Shown here piece after piece: positions 1 to 8,125 of a DNA stretch of 64,000 nucleotides. A program made the position numbers and the translations under genes. Source of the DNA: Cupriavidus pinatubonensis (GTDB lineage: Bacteria > Pseudomonadota > Gammaproteobacteria > Burkholderiales > Burkholderiaceae); assembly GCF_019602855.1 (NCBI RefSeq), contig NZ_CP080766.1, positions 1,054,001-1,118,000 of the forward strand, written 5' to 3'. The notes beneath the pieces were generated by a model that ran no database searches, was not told where the DNA came from, and saw only the letters and a program-made list of their open reading frames with translations. How positions within the stretch are numbered: position 1 is the stretch's first letter; every line of letters starts with the position of its first letter.

Positions 1-105
1 ACGATACCGGCCAATGGCTTACGAAGCGCGAGTGGCCGACACGGGTCGTGGATTCAACCCGTCGATGCAACACTAGACGCTGCGTGAGCAGTGGAGGTGT
101 TGCAA

Positions 106-181
106 ATGAAACAGAGGCGCAGGATCTACTACACCGAGACTCAAAAGGCACTGATGTGGGAGCGGTGGCGAAGTAAAGGCG
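106..181 (+). mobile_element. IS30-family transposase, 5' fragment
   Basis: The first 25 codons after the ATG at 106 read MKQRRRIYYTETQKALMWER and continue with a Trp-Arg-Ser-Lys-Gly stretch. This resembles the N-terminus of IS30-type transposases, which start with a short basic segment before the helix-turn-helix. A purine-rich GGAGG lies just upstream. The resemblance stops near position 180, one base from the end of the converging LysR gene, and the HTH and DDE parts are absent. It is a dead fragment marking an old insertion boundary. Nothing is called in bases 1-105. Confidence 0.6.
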
Positions 182-1090
182 CTAGCGTAGCGTTTCCCTC
201 AGCGCAACCCGCAAAAATTCCCGCAGGCTTTGCGTCTGCGGGTCTGCTCCGGCATCGAGCCGCCAGATCAATCCGACGTCCATGGACGGCACCCTGTCAG
301 AAAGGCCGCGCCGCAGAATGCGCTGCCCTTCAAGCGACCAGGGTCGGTAAACGAGATCGGAGAGGATCGATACGCCGCGCCCCGACGCCACCAGACTGCG
401 CACGGCCTCGATCGAACAGCTTTGCAGCCGCACGCTGGGCGAAAGCCCGTACTGTCCCCAATACTTGATCACGGTGGCGATATGTTCGTCCATGTCCAGC
501 AAGATATAGTCGTGCTGCGCCACGTCGGACAGGCTTATCTCTTCCTGCTGCATCAGCGGATGGTCCGGATGCCCCCAGAGCTGACGCGCCGAGCGCAGCA
601 GCGTTTCGCAGCCAACGTGCTGCATTTCAGGCAGGTTGGAAACCAGTAGCAAAGCGAGGTCGAGCTTGCCTGTCTCGATATGCGCCTCGATATCGCCGCG
701 CGGTCGCTCCAATATCTGCAGTTCCAGTTGCGGAAACTTCTGTTCGAGGGCGGGCAACAGCTTGGGCAGAACGTATGCCGTGATGGTCTCTGTGACGCCG
801 AGGCGGACGACGCCTGTCAGCGTTGCAGGGGCGACCGCGGCCGCACTGACTGCCTCGCGCACGGCCACGTCGATCTGCTGCGCATGGCGCAAGAAGCGAA
901 TGCCCGCAGCAGTCAGCTTTACCCCGGCGGCGTGCCGCGAGAACAGCGGCGCGCCCACGACCTCCTCCAGCGCCTTGAGCGATGCCGTCATCGAGGACTG
1001 CGAAACGTGGCAGCGCTGTGCGGCGCGCGACACCTGTCCGGTCTCGGCAATGGCAACAAAGTGCTGTATCTGTTTCAGTGTCGGCAGCAT
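182..1090 (-). CDS. LysR-family transcriptional regulator
   Basis: This 302-residue protein has the LysR layout: an N-terminal winged HTH (about residues 1-60, with the typical pattern FVAIAETGQVSRAAQRCHVS followed by SQSSMTASLKALE) and a C-terminal periplasmic-binding-protein-like effector domain (about 90-295). It is transcribed away from the molybdoenzyme fusion at 1188, and the roughly 97-base gap contains a perfect 14-base palindrome. LysR proteins usually control the divergent operon in response to a pathway metabolite, so control of the 1188-7076 genes is inferred. The effector is unknown. The 3' end abuts an IS30 fragment, but the protein appears full length. Confidence 0.9.
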   Translation of the reverse strand: MLPTLKQIQHFVAIAETGQVSRAAQRCHVSQSSMTASLKALEEVVGAPLFSRHAAGVKLTAAGIRFLRHAQQIDVAVREAVSAAAVAPATLTGVVRLGVTETITAYVLPKLLPALEQKFPQLELQILERPRGDIEAHIETGKLDLALLLVSNLPEMQHVGCETLLRSARQLWGHPDHPLMQQEEISLSDVAQHDYILLDMDEHIATVIKYWGQYGLSPSVRLQSCSIEAVRSLVASGRGVSILSDLVYRPWSLEGQRILRRGLSDRVPSMDVGLIWRLDAGADPQTQSLREFLRVALRETLR

Positions 1091-1141
1091 CGATTTTTCC
1101 GATATTGCAATGTCAAAACTATGAATTAGCTATAACGCTCC

Positions 1142-1155
1142 ATGCTAGCTAGCAT
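1142..1155. promoter_or_regulatory. Perfect palindrome in LysR/operon gap
   Basis: ATGCTAGCTAGCAT is a perfect 14-base palindrome in the short gap between the divergent LysR gene and the molybdoenzyme fusion. Its position suggests an operator. It does not show an obvious T-N11-A LysR core, so the binding protein is uncertain. Confidence 0.4.
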
Positions 1156-1187
1156 CCAGCTCGAAGACAAGTTGCTGGGATCTGGCG

Positions 1188-4100
1188 ATGAGCGAAGTAG
1201 AAAAGAAGGGGTTCTGCACGTTGTGCCGTTCCCGTTGCGGTACGGTCAACGTCGTCGACGGCGAGACGCTGGTCGCGGTCCGCCCCGACGGCGATCACCC
1301 CACCGGCAAAGCGATGTGCCTGAAGGGCAAGGCTGCCCCGGAACTGGTGCACAGCGCCGATCGGATCCTGTACCCGATGCGCAGGACCCATCCGAAAGGG
1401 GCGGACGACCCGGGCTGGGTACGCATTTCCTGGGACGAGGCGCTCGATGAAATCGCCGCGCGCCTTCTGCACGCGCGCGCCACGCGCGGCGCCGAGTCCG
1501 TCGCGTTCGCGGTGACGACGCCTAGCGGTACAGCGCTGTCGGACAGCATCGACTGGATCGAGCGCTTTGTCCGCCTTTATGGCAGCCCGAACATCTGCTA
1601 CGCCACCGAGATCTGCAACTGGCACAAGGACTTCGCACACGCCTTCACCTTCGGCCGCGGGATGCCGACGGCGGACTACCGCAATGCCGGGCTAATCTTG
1701 CTGTGGGGGCACAATCCGACCAATACGTGGCTGTCGCAAGCCGAGGCAATCGGCGCCGGTCGGGCGGGCGGGGCCAGGCTTATCGTGGTGGACCCGCGGC
1801 AGACAGCCCTGGCGGAGGACGCCGACCAGTGGCTGCGCGTCAAGCCCGGCAGCGATGCTGCGCTGGCCATGGCGCTGGCCAACCTGATGATCGAAGCCAA
1901 TGCTTTCGATATCGATTTTGTCAGGCGCTGGACCAATGGCCCGTTGCTCGTGCGCCAGGACAACGGTGCCTTCCTCCGTGGGGGCGACATCGGCCTGGCG
2001 GATACGGATGCCCTGCTGGTCTGGGACGCACGCCAGCGCATGGCGGTGCCGGCCGGCAAAGGCGTCGATGACGCGCAGCATATCGCGCTGCGCGGTACCT
2101 TTGCCATCCCGCGGATCGGCGGCGGCGAGCGGAAGTCGCTGCTGTGCCAGCCGGCCTTCGACTTGTATGCCGCGGAGTGTGCACGCTATACGGTAGAGCG
2201 CGCGGCCGCGCTCACGTGGATCCCGGAGGGCGATATCCGGCATGCGGCGAGCCTGATCGGAGCGGCGGGCCGCATCGCGTATCACGCCTGGTCCGGGGTC
2301 GGTCAGCATGAGAACGCCACACAGACGGAGCGCGCCATTGCGTGCCTGTATGCGCTGACGGGCAGCTTCGATCGCCGCGGCGGCAACCGTGTCTATAGCA
2401 AGCCGCCGTTCAACGCGGTAAGCCGGTTCGACTTGCTGAGCCCGGATCAGGCGCACAAGGCGCTGGGGCTGGATGCGCGGCCGCTCGGTCCACCGGCGCA
2501 AGGCTGGGTCACGGCGCCGGACCTCTACCGCGCGATCACGCATCACGCACCTTATGCGGTCACGTCGCTGATTGCATTCGGCACAAATACGCTGTTGTCG
2601 CAGCCCGATGTGGCCAACGCAGAGCAGGCCCTGCGTGAGCTGGAGCTCTACGTGCATTGCGATCTCTTCGAGAACCCTAGCGCCCGGCACGCGGACATCC
2701 TGCTGCCAGTGAACACGCCCTGGGAACGCGAGGGCCTGCGAATCGGCTTCGAGGTGTCCGCCGACGCCGAGCAGCTCGTGCAGTTGCGCCAGCGCATGGT
2801 CGCGCCGCGCGGCGAATCCCGCTCGGACAACGACATCGTGTTTGCACTGGCTGCGCGCATCGGACTCGACGAAGCCTTCTTCGGCGGCAGCCTTGAAGCC
2901 GGCTGGAACCACATGCTGGCGCCGACGGGGCTGACCGTGGCGGCGCTGCGCGACGCCCCCGAAGGGATACGCGTGCTGGTCGAGGATGTGGAGATGAAGT
3001 ACGCGGCCGGCACCGACGGTCAGCCTTTCAACACGCCGACGGGGCTGGTCGAGCTCTACTCCGAGCGCCTGCTCCGTCATGGCTATCCACCGCTGCCCGG
3101 CCTGCCAGAATCGGCATGGAACGATGCAGGACAGACCAGTGCATCGTTTCCCTATCTGATGACGTCGGCGAAGAACGGCTACTACTGCCACAGCCAGCAA
3201 CGCGGCGTGGCGTCCTTGCGCCGCAAGGCATTGCTGCCGCAGCTCGATATCTCCAGCGACATCGCCGCGGCCAGGAACATCCGCACGGGAGATCCCGTCC
3301 GGGTGTCGACGCCGGCCGGCAGCGCGCGATTTACCGCGCGGGTCCAGCCAGGCCTGCACCCCGCCGTGGTGGTTGGGGAGTATGGATGGTGGCAAGGGTG
3401 CGACCCCATGGGGCAACAGCCCACCGCCGTGCTTGGCACGGACAGCGCAAACTTCAACGCACTGATCGATGCGACCCGGCAGGATCCGGTTAGCGGCTCC
3501 TCGCCGCTGCGATGCTGCCACTGCAACGTGGAACGCGACGCCACGCTCGACATACGACGCAGGCGCTGGGAAGGATATCGACCGTTCCGCATCGTCGGGC
3601 TGCGCAAGGAGGCAACCGATGTGACTGCGGTGGACCTGGAGCCGGCCGACGGCGGCCGGCTGCCGGACTACCTGCCAGGCCAACACGTGACCATCAGGCT
3701 CTGTGTTGACACGGGCCAACAGGAGGTGGTTCGCTCGTACTCGCTGACCGGGCCTGCTGTCGTCGCCGATCGCCGCCGCTATGCGATCGCCGTGCGGCAT
3801 GCGAGGGCGCGGCTCGCCAGCGGCGAGGTCGTGTCCGGCGTCGCCTCGTCCTTCATCAACACGCGACTGGCGATCGGCGACACGATCGAGCTGCGCGCAC
3901 CCGCTGGCACATTCGTCATGCCAACGCGTACAGCAAGACCGTTGGTCCTGCTTGCCGGCGGCATCGGCATCACCCCGTTCATCAATCTGCTGGAATCGCT
4001 CGTCGGTCAACAGGACCCGCCCCGGATGCTGTTGCTGTATGCGAACCAGAACGGCACCACGCACGCTTTCAGGGACCCGCTGCGCGAACTGGAAGCGCTG

Positions 4101-4616
4101 ATCCCCGCACTCAAGGTGATCAATTTCTATGACGCTCCCGCGGACGGCGACATCCTTGGCAGCGACTTCCAGGTGCATGGGCGCGTCACTGCGGCGGCTG
4201 TGCCGGACGCGCTGCTGGCCTCGCGTCCGCTGGTCTACATGTGCGGGCCCGACGCCATGATGACGGCGTTTGCCGCCGGGTTGGCCGCGAGAGGCGTGCC
4301 GCGCTTCGATATCCAGAAGGAAGTTTTCCGTTCGCCGACGGTGCGGCGAATCGAGGCGAGTCAGGCCTTCCAGGTTCAGTTCCGCAGGTCTGACATCACG
4401 CTTTCGTGGCGCTCCGAGCATGGCCCCCTGCTTGGCTTCGCCGAGGCGCTGGGCATTCGGCTGCCCAGTGGCTGCCGCGTCGGCCAGTGCGAGAGTTGCG
4501 CCGTCCGGATCGTATCCGGAACCGTACACCACTTGCATGGCGAGGCGCCCGATGACCCCGGCGTATGCCTGGCGTGCCAGGCGGTGCCTGCCAGCGACCT
4601 CGTCATTGACGCATGA
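1188..4616 (+). CDS. Molybdopterin oxidoreductase fused to flavin reductase and 2Fe-2S ferredoxin
   Basis: This 1142-residue protein has three modules. Residues 1 to about 760 form a molybdopterin (COG0243-type) oxidoreductase, with 4Fe-4S ligands C10, C13, C17 and C44 (CTLCRSRC ... AMC) and a probable Mo-ligand Cys near 143 in the segment ICNWHKDFAH. Residues about 780-1045 form a ferredoxin-NADP reductase-like module, with a flavin motif RSYSL near 849, a GGIGITPF nucleotide motif near 925 and YMCGPDAMM near 1016. The last 90 residues are a plant-type 2Fe-2S domain (GCRVGQCESC ... CLAC). The reductase and ferredoxin order matches class IA dioxygenase reductases such as phthalate dioxygenase reductase. 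The inferred electron path is NAD(P)H, flavin, 2Fe-2S, 4Fe-4S, Mo. No Tat signal is seen, so it is probably cytoplasmic. The substrate is unknown. It leads an apparent operon with the OCD-family gene (34-base gap) and the AtoE-type transporter. Confidence 0.9.
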   Translation: MSEVEKKGFCTLCRSRCGTVNVVDGETLVAVRPDGDHPTGKAMCLKGKAAPELVHSADRILYPMRRTHPKGADDPGWVRISWDEALDEIAARLLHARATRGAESVAFAVTTPSGTALSDSIDWIERFVRLYGSPNICYATEICNWHKDFAHAFTFGRGMPTADYRNAGLILLWGHNPTNTWLSQAEAIGAGRAGGARLIVVDPRQTALAEDADQWLRVKPGSDAALAMALANLMIEANAFDIDFVRRWTNGPLLVRQDNGAFLRGGDIGLADTDALLVWDARQRMAVPAGKGVDDAQHIALRGTFAIPRIGGGERKSLLCQPAFDLYAAECARYTVERAAALTWIPEGDIRHAASLIGAAGRIAYHAWSGVGQHENATQTERAIACLYALTGSFDRRGGNRVYSKPPFNAVSRFDLLSPDQAHKALGLDARPLGPPAQGWVTAPDLYRAITHHAPYAVTSLIAFGTNTLLSQPDVANAEQALRELELYVHCDLFENPSARHADILLPVNTPWEREGLRIGFEVSADAEQLVQLRQRMVAPRGESRSDNDIVFALAARIGLDEAFFGGSLEAGWNHMLAPTGLTVAALRDAPEGIRVLVEDVEMKYAAGTDGQPFNTPTGLVELYSERLLRHGYPPLPGLPESAWNDAGQTSASFPYLMTSAKNGYYCHSQQRGVASLRRKALLPQLDISSDIAAARNIRTGDPVRVSTPAGSARFTARVQPGLHPAVVVGEYGWWQGCDPMGQQPTAVLGTDSANFNALIDATRQDPVSGSSPLRCCHCNVERDATLDIRRRRWEGYRPFRIVGLRKEATDVTAVDLEPADGGRLPDYLPGQHVTIRLCVDTGQQEVVRSYSLTGPAVVADRRRYAIAVRHARARLASGEVVSGVASSFINTRLAIGDTIELRAPAGTFVMPTRTARPLVLLAGGIGITPFINLLESLVGQQDPPRMLLLYANQNGTTHAFRDPLRELEALIPALKVINFYDAPADGDILGSDFQVHGRVTAAAVPDALLASRPLVYMCGPDAMMTAFAAGLAARGVPRFDIQKEVFRSPTVRRIEASQAFQVQFRRSDITLSWRSEHGPLLGFAEALGIRLPSGCRVGQCESCAVRIVSGTVHHLHGEAPDDPGVCLACQAVPASDLVIDA

Positions 4617-4650
4617 ATCACCATTCCCATTTTCTTGAAGAGTTATCGCC

Positions 4651-5595
4651 ATGCTGAACATCGATGCGCCCACCACGCGGGCGTCCCTGCCATTCGACCG
4701 CCTTGTCGCAGCCCTGAAGGACGCGTTCGCATCGGGTTGCGAGGTGCCGCTTCGGCACAGCCATACGGTCACGGCCGCGCCGGGCGAGCCAGGCACGCTT
4801 TTGCTGATGCCTGCGTGGAATGCGGCAAGCGGGTACATGGGCGTCAAGACCGTGTGCGTTTATCCCGGCAACCACGGTCGCAAACTACCGGGGCTCTATT
4901 CGACCTACATCCTGTACCGTGCGGAGACAGGCAAGCCGCTGGCGTTGATCGACGGCAATGAGATTACCTCCCGACGGACGGCCGCGGCGTCGGCCCTCGC
5001 GGCGTCCTTCCTGTGCCGCGCGGATGCGAGTTCCATGCTGGTGCTTGGCGCCGGCCGCGTGGCCGGTCTGCTTCCTTATGCCTATCGCACCGTGCGCCAA
5101 ATCCGGCGCGTCGCGGTGTGGGATATCGACACGGACCAGGCCCATCGGCTCGTTGCCCGTCTGTGCGCCGACGGCTTTGATGCCGATGTGGTCGACCGGC
5201 TCGATATCGACACCTGTGCCGTCGATATCGTCAGCGCGGCAACGTTGTCCACCGAGCCGCTGATCCGCAGGGAATATCTGCGCCCCGGCACCCACGTCGA
5301 CCTGATCGGGGGCTTCACCCCTGCCATGCGAGAGGCCGATGACGCGTGCTTCGATGGCACGTCGGTGTTTGTTGATACGGACGAGGCCTTCCGCAAGGCC
5401 GGTGACTTGCTGTCGCCTGTCGCCAGCGGCGTGATCGGCCCCGAAGAGATTCTCAGCGACCTGGCCGGCCTGTGCAGGGCCGAGCATGCAGGAAGGCGCT
5501 CGGCGCAGGAGATCACGGTGTTCAAGGCGGTGGGGACCGCACTGGAAGACCTGGCCGCGGCCGCCATGTGTTTCGAAGCCGTGACGAACCATTAG
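4651..5595 (+). CDS. Ornithine cyclodeaminase/mu-crystallin family protein
   Basis: This 314-residue protein has the OCD/mu-crystallin fold. An N-terminal substrate part includes the conserved K-LPGLYSTYILY-type region (about residues 75-90), followed by a Rossmann domain with the motif VLGAGRVAG near 132. Family members include ornithine cyclodeaminase, ketimine reductases and pyrroline-2-carboxylate or alanine dehydrogenases, and sequence alone does not separate these activities. It lies 34 bases after the molybdoenzyme fusion and 32 bases before the transporter, so the three are probably co-transcribed. An NAD(P)H-dependent imine or keto-acid step after the Mo-enzyme reaction is inferred. 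Confidence 0.85.
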   Translation: MLNIDAPTTRASLPFDRLVAALKDAFASGCEVPLRHSHTVTAAPGEPGTLLLMPAWNAASGYMGVKTVCVYPGNHGRKLPGLYSTYILYRAETGKPLALIDGNEITSRRTAAASALAASFLCRADASSMLVLGAGRVAGLLPYAYRTVRQIRRVAVWDIDTDQAHRLVARLCADGFDADVVDRLDIDTCAVDIVSAATLSTEPLIRREYLRPGTHVDLIGGFTPAMREADDACFDGTSVFVDTDEAFRKAGDLLSPVASGVIGPEEILSDLAGLCRAEHAGRRSAQEITVFKAVGTALEDLAAAAMCFEAVTNH

Positions 5596-5627
5596 AACGA
5601 TATAGGAAACTGCCAAAGGAGTTCAGC

Positions 5628-7076
5628 ATGAAAGAGACAACAAGCATGGCATTCCCGGATGCCGGGAAGCTGCAACAAGGCGGACTGGAACGCCTTGCGA
5701 TACGGGTGACTGACTGGTCCGAGCGGTGGTTCCCGGACTCGTATATTTTTGCGGCCATCGCCGTGGTCGTGGTGGCGTTGGGCGCAATGTTGGTGGGCGC
5801 GCCAGCGCAGGCCGTGGCGAAGGCCTTTGGCGACGGCTTCTGGAGCCTGATCCCTTTCACCATGCAGATGGCAGTGGTCGCGATTGCCGGCTACGTGGTG
5901 GCGGTGTCGCCGCCGGCAGCCATGCTGATCAACCGTCTGGCAGCCTTGCCGCGGACAGCGCGCGGTGCCGTGGCTTTCGTCGCGCTCGTGAGCCTGTCGA
6001 CGTCGCTGCTCAACTGGGCAATCAGTTTGATCTTCAGTGGCTTGCTGGTACGCGCAATTGCCAGGCGGCGCGGCTTCCGTGTCGACTACAGGGCAGCCAG
6101 CGCGGCAGCCTACCTTGGCATGGGGGCAACCTGGGCACTGGGACTCAGCTCCTCCGCCGCGCAGCTACAGGCAAATGCCGCCAGCCTGCCCAAATCTCTG
6201 CTGGATATCACCGGGGTCATCCCGTTCTCCGATACGATCTTTCTTTGGCAATCCATGGCGATGACCGCCGTATTGATCGTCGTGTCCCTGGCGGTGGCGT
6301 ACTTCTCGGCCCCTACCGAGGCGCGTGCTCGCACGGCGGCCGATATGGGGGTTGACCTGAACGATGCCGATGAAGCGGTCGCGCGGCCATCTCGGCCAGG
6401 TGAATGGCTGGAATACAGTCCGATCCTGACGTTGGTTCTGGTCGCCATGGGCGCGAGCTGGCTCTATCAGGAGTTTTCGACCAAGAATCCGATTCTCGCC
6501 ATCTCCAACCTGAATACCTACAACTTCCTGTTCCTGCTGCTCGGCATGCTGCTGAACTGGCGTCCGAAGCGCTTTCTGCGCGCCGTCGCGAAGTCCGTGC
6601 CGTCCACGGCCGGCGTCCTGATCCAGTTTCCGCTGTATGGCGGCATTGCCTTTATCCTGACCAAGGCGACCGGCGGCAACGGCGCCCCGCTGTCGCACCA
6701 TCTGGCGTCAGCCTTTGTCTCCATGGCGACCACGGAGTCGTTCTCCGCGGTCATGGGAGTGTATTCCGCCGTGCTCGGCTTCTTCGTACCGTCCGGCGGC
6801 GGCAAATGGATCATCGAAGCTCCTTACGTGATGCAGGCCGCCAACGAACTAAAGGTACACCTTGGCTGGGCAGTACAGGTCTACAACGCCGCTGAAGCGC
6901 TGCCGAATTTGATCAATCCTTTTTGGATGCTGCCGTTGCTCGGTGTGCTCGGCATCCGGGCCAAGGACGTGGTCGGCTTCACCTTCACCCAGTTGCTGGT
7001 GCATACGCCGTTAGTTCTGCTCATGTTATGGGCTTTCGCCGCGACGCTTTCCTACCATCCTCCGGTGATGCCCTGA
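5628..7076 (+). CDS. Short-chain fatty acid transporter, AtoE-like
   Basis: This 482-residue polytopic membrane protein resembles the TIGR00366/AtoE family of short-chain fatty acid transporters. It is Ala/Leu/Val-rich, with about 10-12 hydrophobic helices and the conserved segment VPSGGGKWIIEAPY near residue 390. The ATG at 5628 was chosen over an upstream in-frame start at 5472, because AAGGAG lies about 9 bases before it and the longer form would overlap most of the preceding gene. As the last gene of the operon it probably imports the substrate or exports a product. A small carboxylate substrate fits the family but is inferred. Confidence 0.87.
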   Translation: MKETTSMAFPDAGKLQQGGLERLAIRVTDWSERWFPDSYIFAAIAVVVVALGAMLVGAPAQAVAKAFGDGFWSLIPFTMQMAVVAIAGYVVAVSPPAAMLINRLAALPRTARGAVAFVALVSLSTSLLNWAISLIFSGLLVRAIARRRGFRVDYRAASAAAYLGMGATWALGLSSSAAQLQANAASLPKSLLDITGVIPFSDTIFLWQSMAMTAVLIVVSLAVAYFSAPTEARARTAADMGVDLNDADEAVARPSRPGEWLEYSPILTLVLVAMGASWLYQEFSTKNPILAISNLNTYNFLFLLLGMLLNWRPKRFLRAVAKSVPSTAGVLIQFPLYGGIAFILTKATGGNGAPLSHHLASAFVSMATTESFSAVMGVYSAVLGFFVPSGGGKWIIEAPYVMQAANELKVHLGWAVQVYNAAEALPNLINPFWMLPLLGVLGIRAKDVVGFTFTQLLVHTPLVLLMLWAFAATLSYHPPVMP

Positions 7077-7168
7077 GGGCGCCCGGACCTGGCGAGCGCC
7101 GTGTGCGCGCGTCATGGCGCCCTCTGCCCTCGCTGATCTGGGACCGGGAAGATTTGTTGGCAGCGCGC

Positions 7169-8125
7169 TCACACGACCGCCTGATCCATTGTTGCGCGCA
7201 CGGCGGCTTCTGCTGCATCGCCGAAGGCGCCGATGAACACCAGCGCCGATTCGCTCATGCGATCGGTGCATGCCAGTCGGCCGATACGCAGACGTCCTCC
7301 GACCAGATGGACTTCGTGCAGACACACATCGCCGGCCAGCCGCACTACCCCTTTGGCGCGCAGCAGGCGCACTGGCAAGTTTTTGAGTGCCTGGCACAGG
7401 CGACTTTTGTCAAACACGCGGCCGGTGCGGTATGCGAGAGTGCGTATGCCAGCGTGCTGCGCCGCCCCGGACACGCTATGCCAGCCTTCTCGACCGTCTA
7501 GCAGTCCCGGTGAGACAGGCCGAGGCTCGGCCACGTCCGCAAAGACTTCCCACGGCACGTCGCCATGGTGTGCGACCAACACCGTCGCCTGCGGCGCGAT
7601 TTCCGCCATTAGCGCCCTCGCCCTTTCAAGGCCTGTCGGCCCAGCCAAATCCGCCTTGGTCAGCACTACCGCCGACGCCCCAGTGATCTGCCGCCGCACC
7701 ATGTCGCCTACGAGCGGATCGGCCAGACGCTCGAACACGCTTTCAGCGTCAACCGCCACCACGACGCCGTTGAGTCGAAGCGCTGCATCGAGCAATCCGA
7801 CCTGTGCAATCCGCTGCGGGTCGGAGACCCCGCTCGCCTCGATCACCAGCAAGTCAGGGCGCTTCTCGCGCTGGCCGATTTCGACCAGCGCGGCGGCCAG
7901 CCGTCCTCCAATCGAGCAGCAAATGCAACCGTTCTCCAACTGAATCACGTCGTCGCTGCGCGAGCGAACGAGTACGGCGTCGATATTGATCTCGCCAAAG
8001 TCGTTGACGAGCAACGTGATGCGCCGGCCCTCGCCGTTGGCCAGCAGACGGTTCAGCATTGTCGTCTTTCCCGCCCCAAGATAGCCGCCGACGACGACCA
8101 TCGGCACCGGCGCGCGCTTATTCAT
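7169..8125 (-). CDS. COG0523-family (CobW-like) metal-chaperone GTPase
   Basis: This 318-residue G3E-family GTPase has Walker A GYLGAGKTT near residue 13, the metal-binding CxCC motif in ENGCICCSIGGRL near 64-70, and a GTP-specificity segment LTKADL near 150. The C-terminal CobW domain is present. Its ATG at 8125 overlaps the TGA of the upstream amidohydrolase (ATGA, 8122-8125), so the two are translationally coupled. COG0523 proteins deliver or insert Zn, Co, Ni or Fe. Coupling to a metal-dependent amidohydrolase suggests metallation of that enzyme, which is inferred. A longer in-frame form starting at 8170 is unlikely because it would overlap the amidohydrolase by 49 bases. Confidence 0.88.
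   Translation of the reverse strand: MNKRAPVPMVVVGGYLGAGKTTMLNRLLANGEGRRITLLVNDFGEINIDAVLVRSRSDDVIQLENGCICCSIGGRLAAALVEIGQREKRPDLLVIEASGVSDPQRIAQVGLLDAALRLNGVVVAVDAESVFERLADPLVGDMVRRQITGASAVVLTKADLAGPTGLERARALMAEIAPQATVLVAHHGDVPWEVFADVAEPRPVSPGLLDGREGWHSVSGAAQHAGIRTLAYRTGRVFDKSRLCQALKNLPVRLLRAKGVVRLAGDVCLHEVHLVGGRLRIGRLACTDRMSESALVFIGAFGDAAEAAVRATMDQAVV

Noticed and set aside
1692-4847. A 1051-codon open frame opposite the molybdoenzyme fusion
   Set aside because: It is a reading-frame shadow of the high-GC gene on the other strand. The composition is low-complexity and Arg/Gln-rich, and no domain is recognisable.
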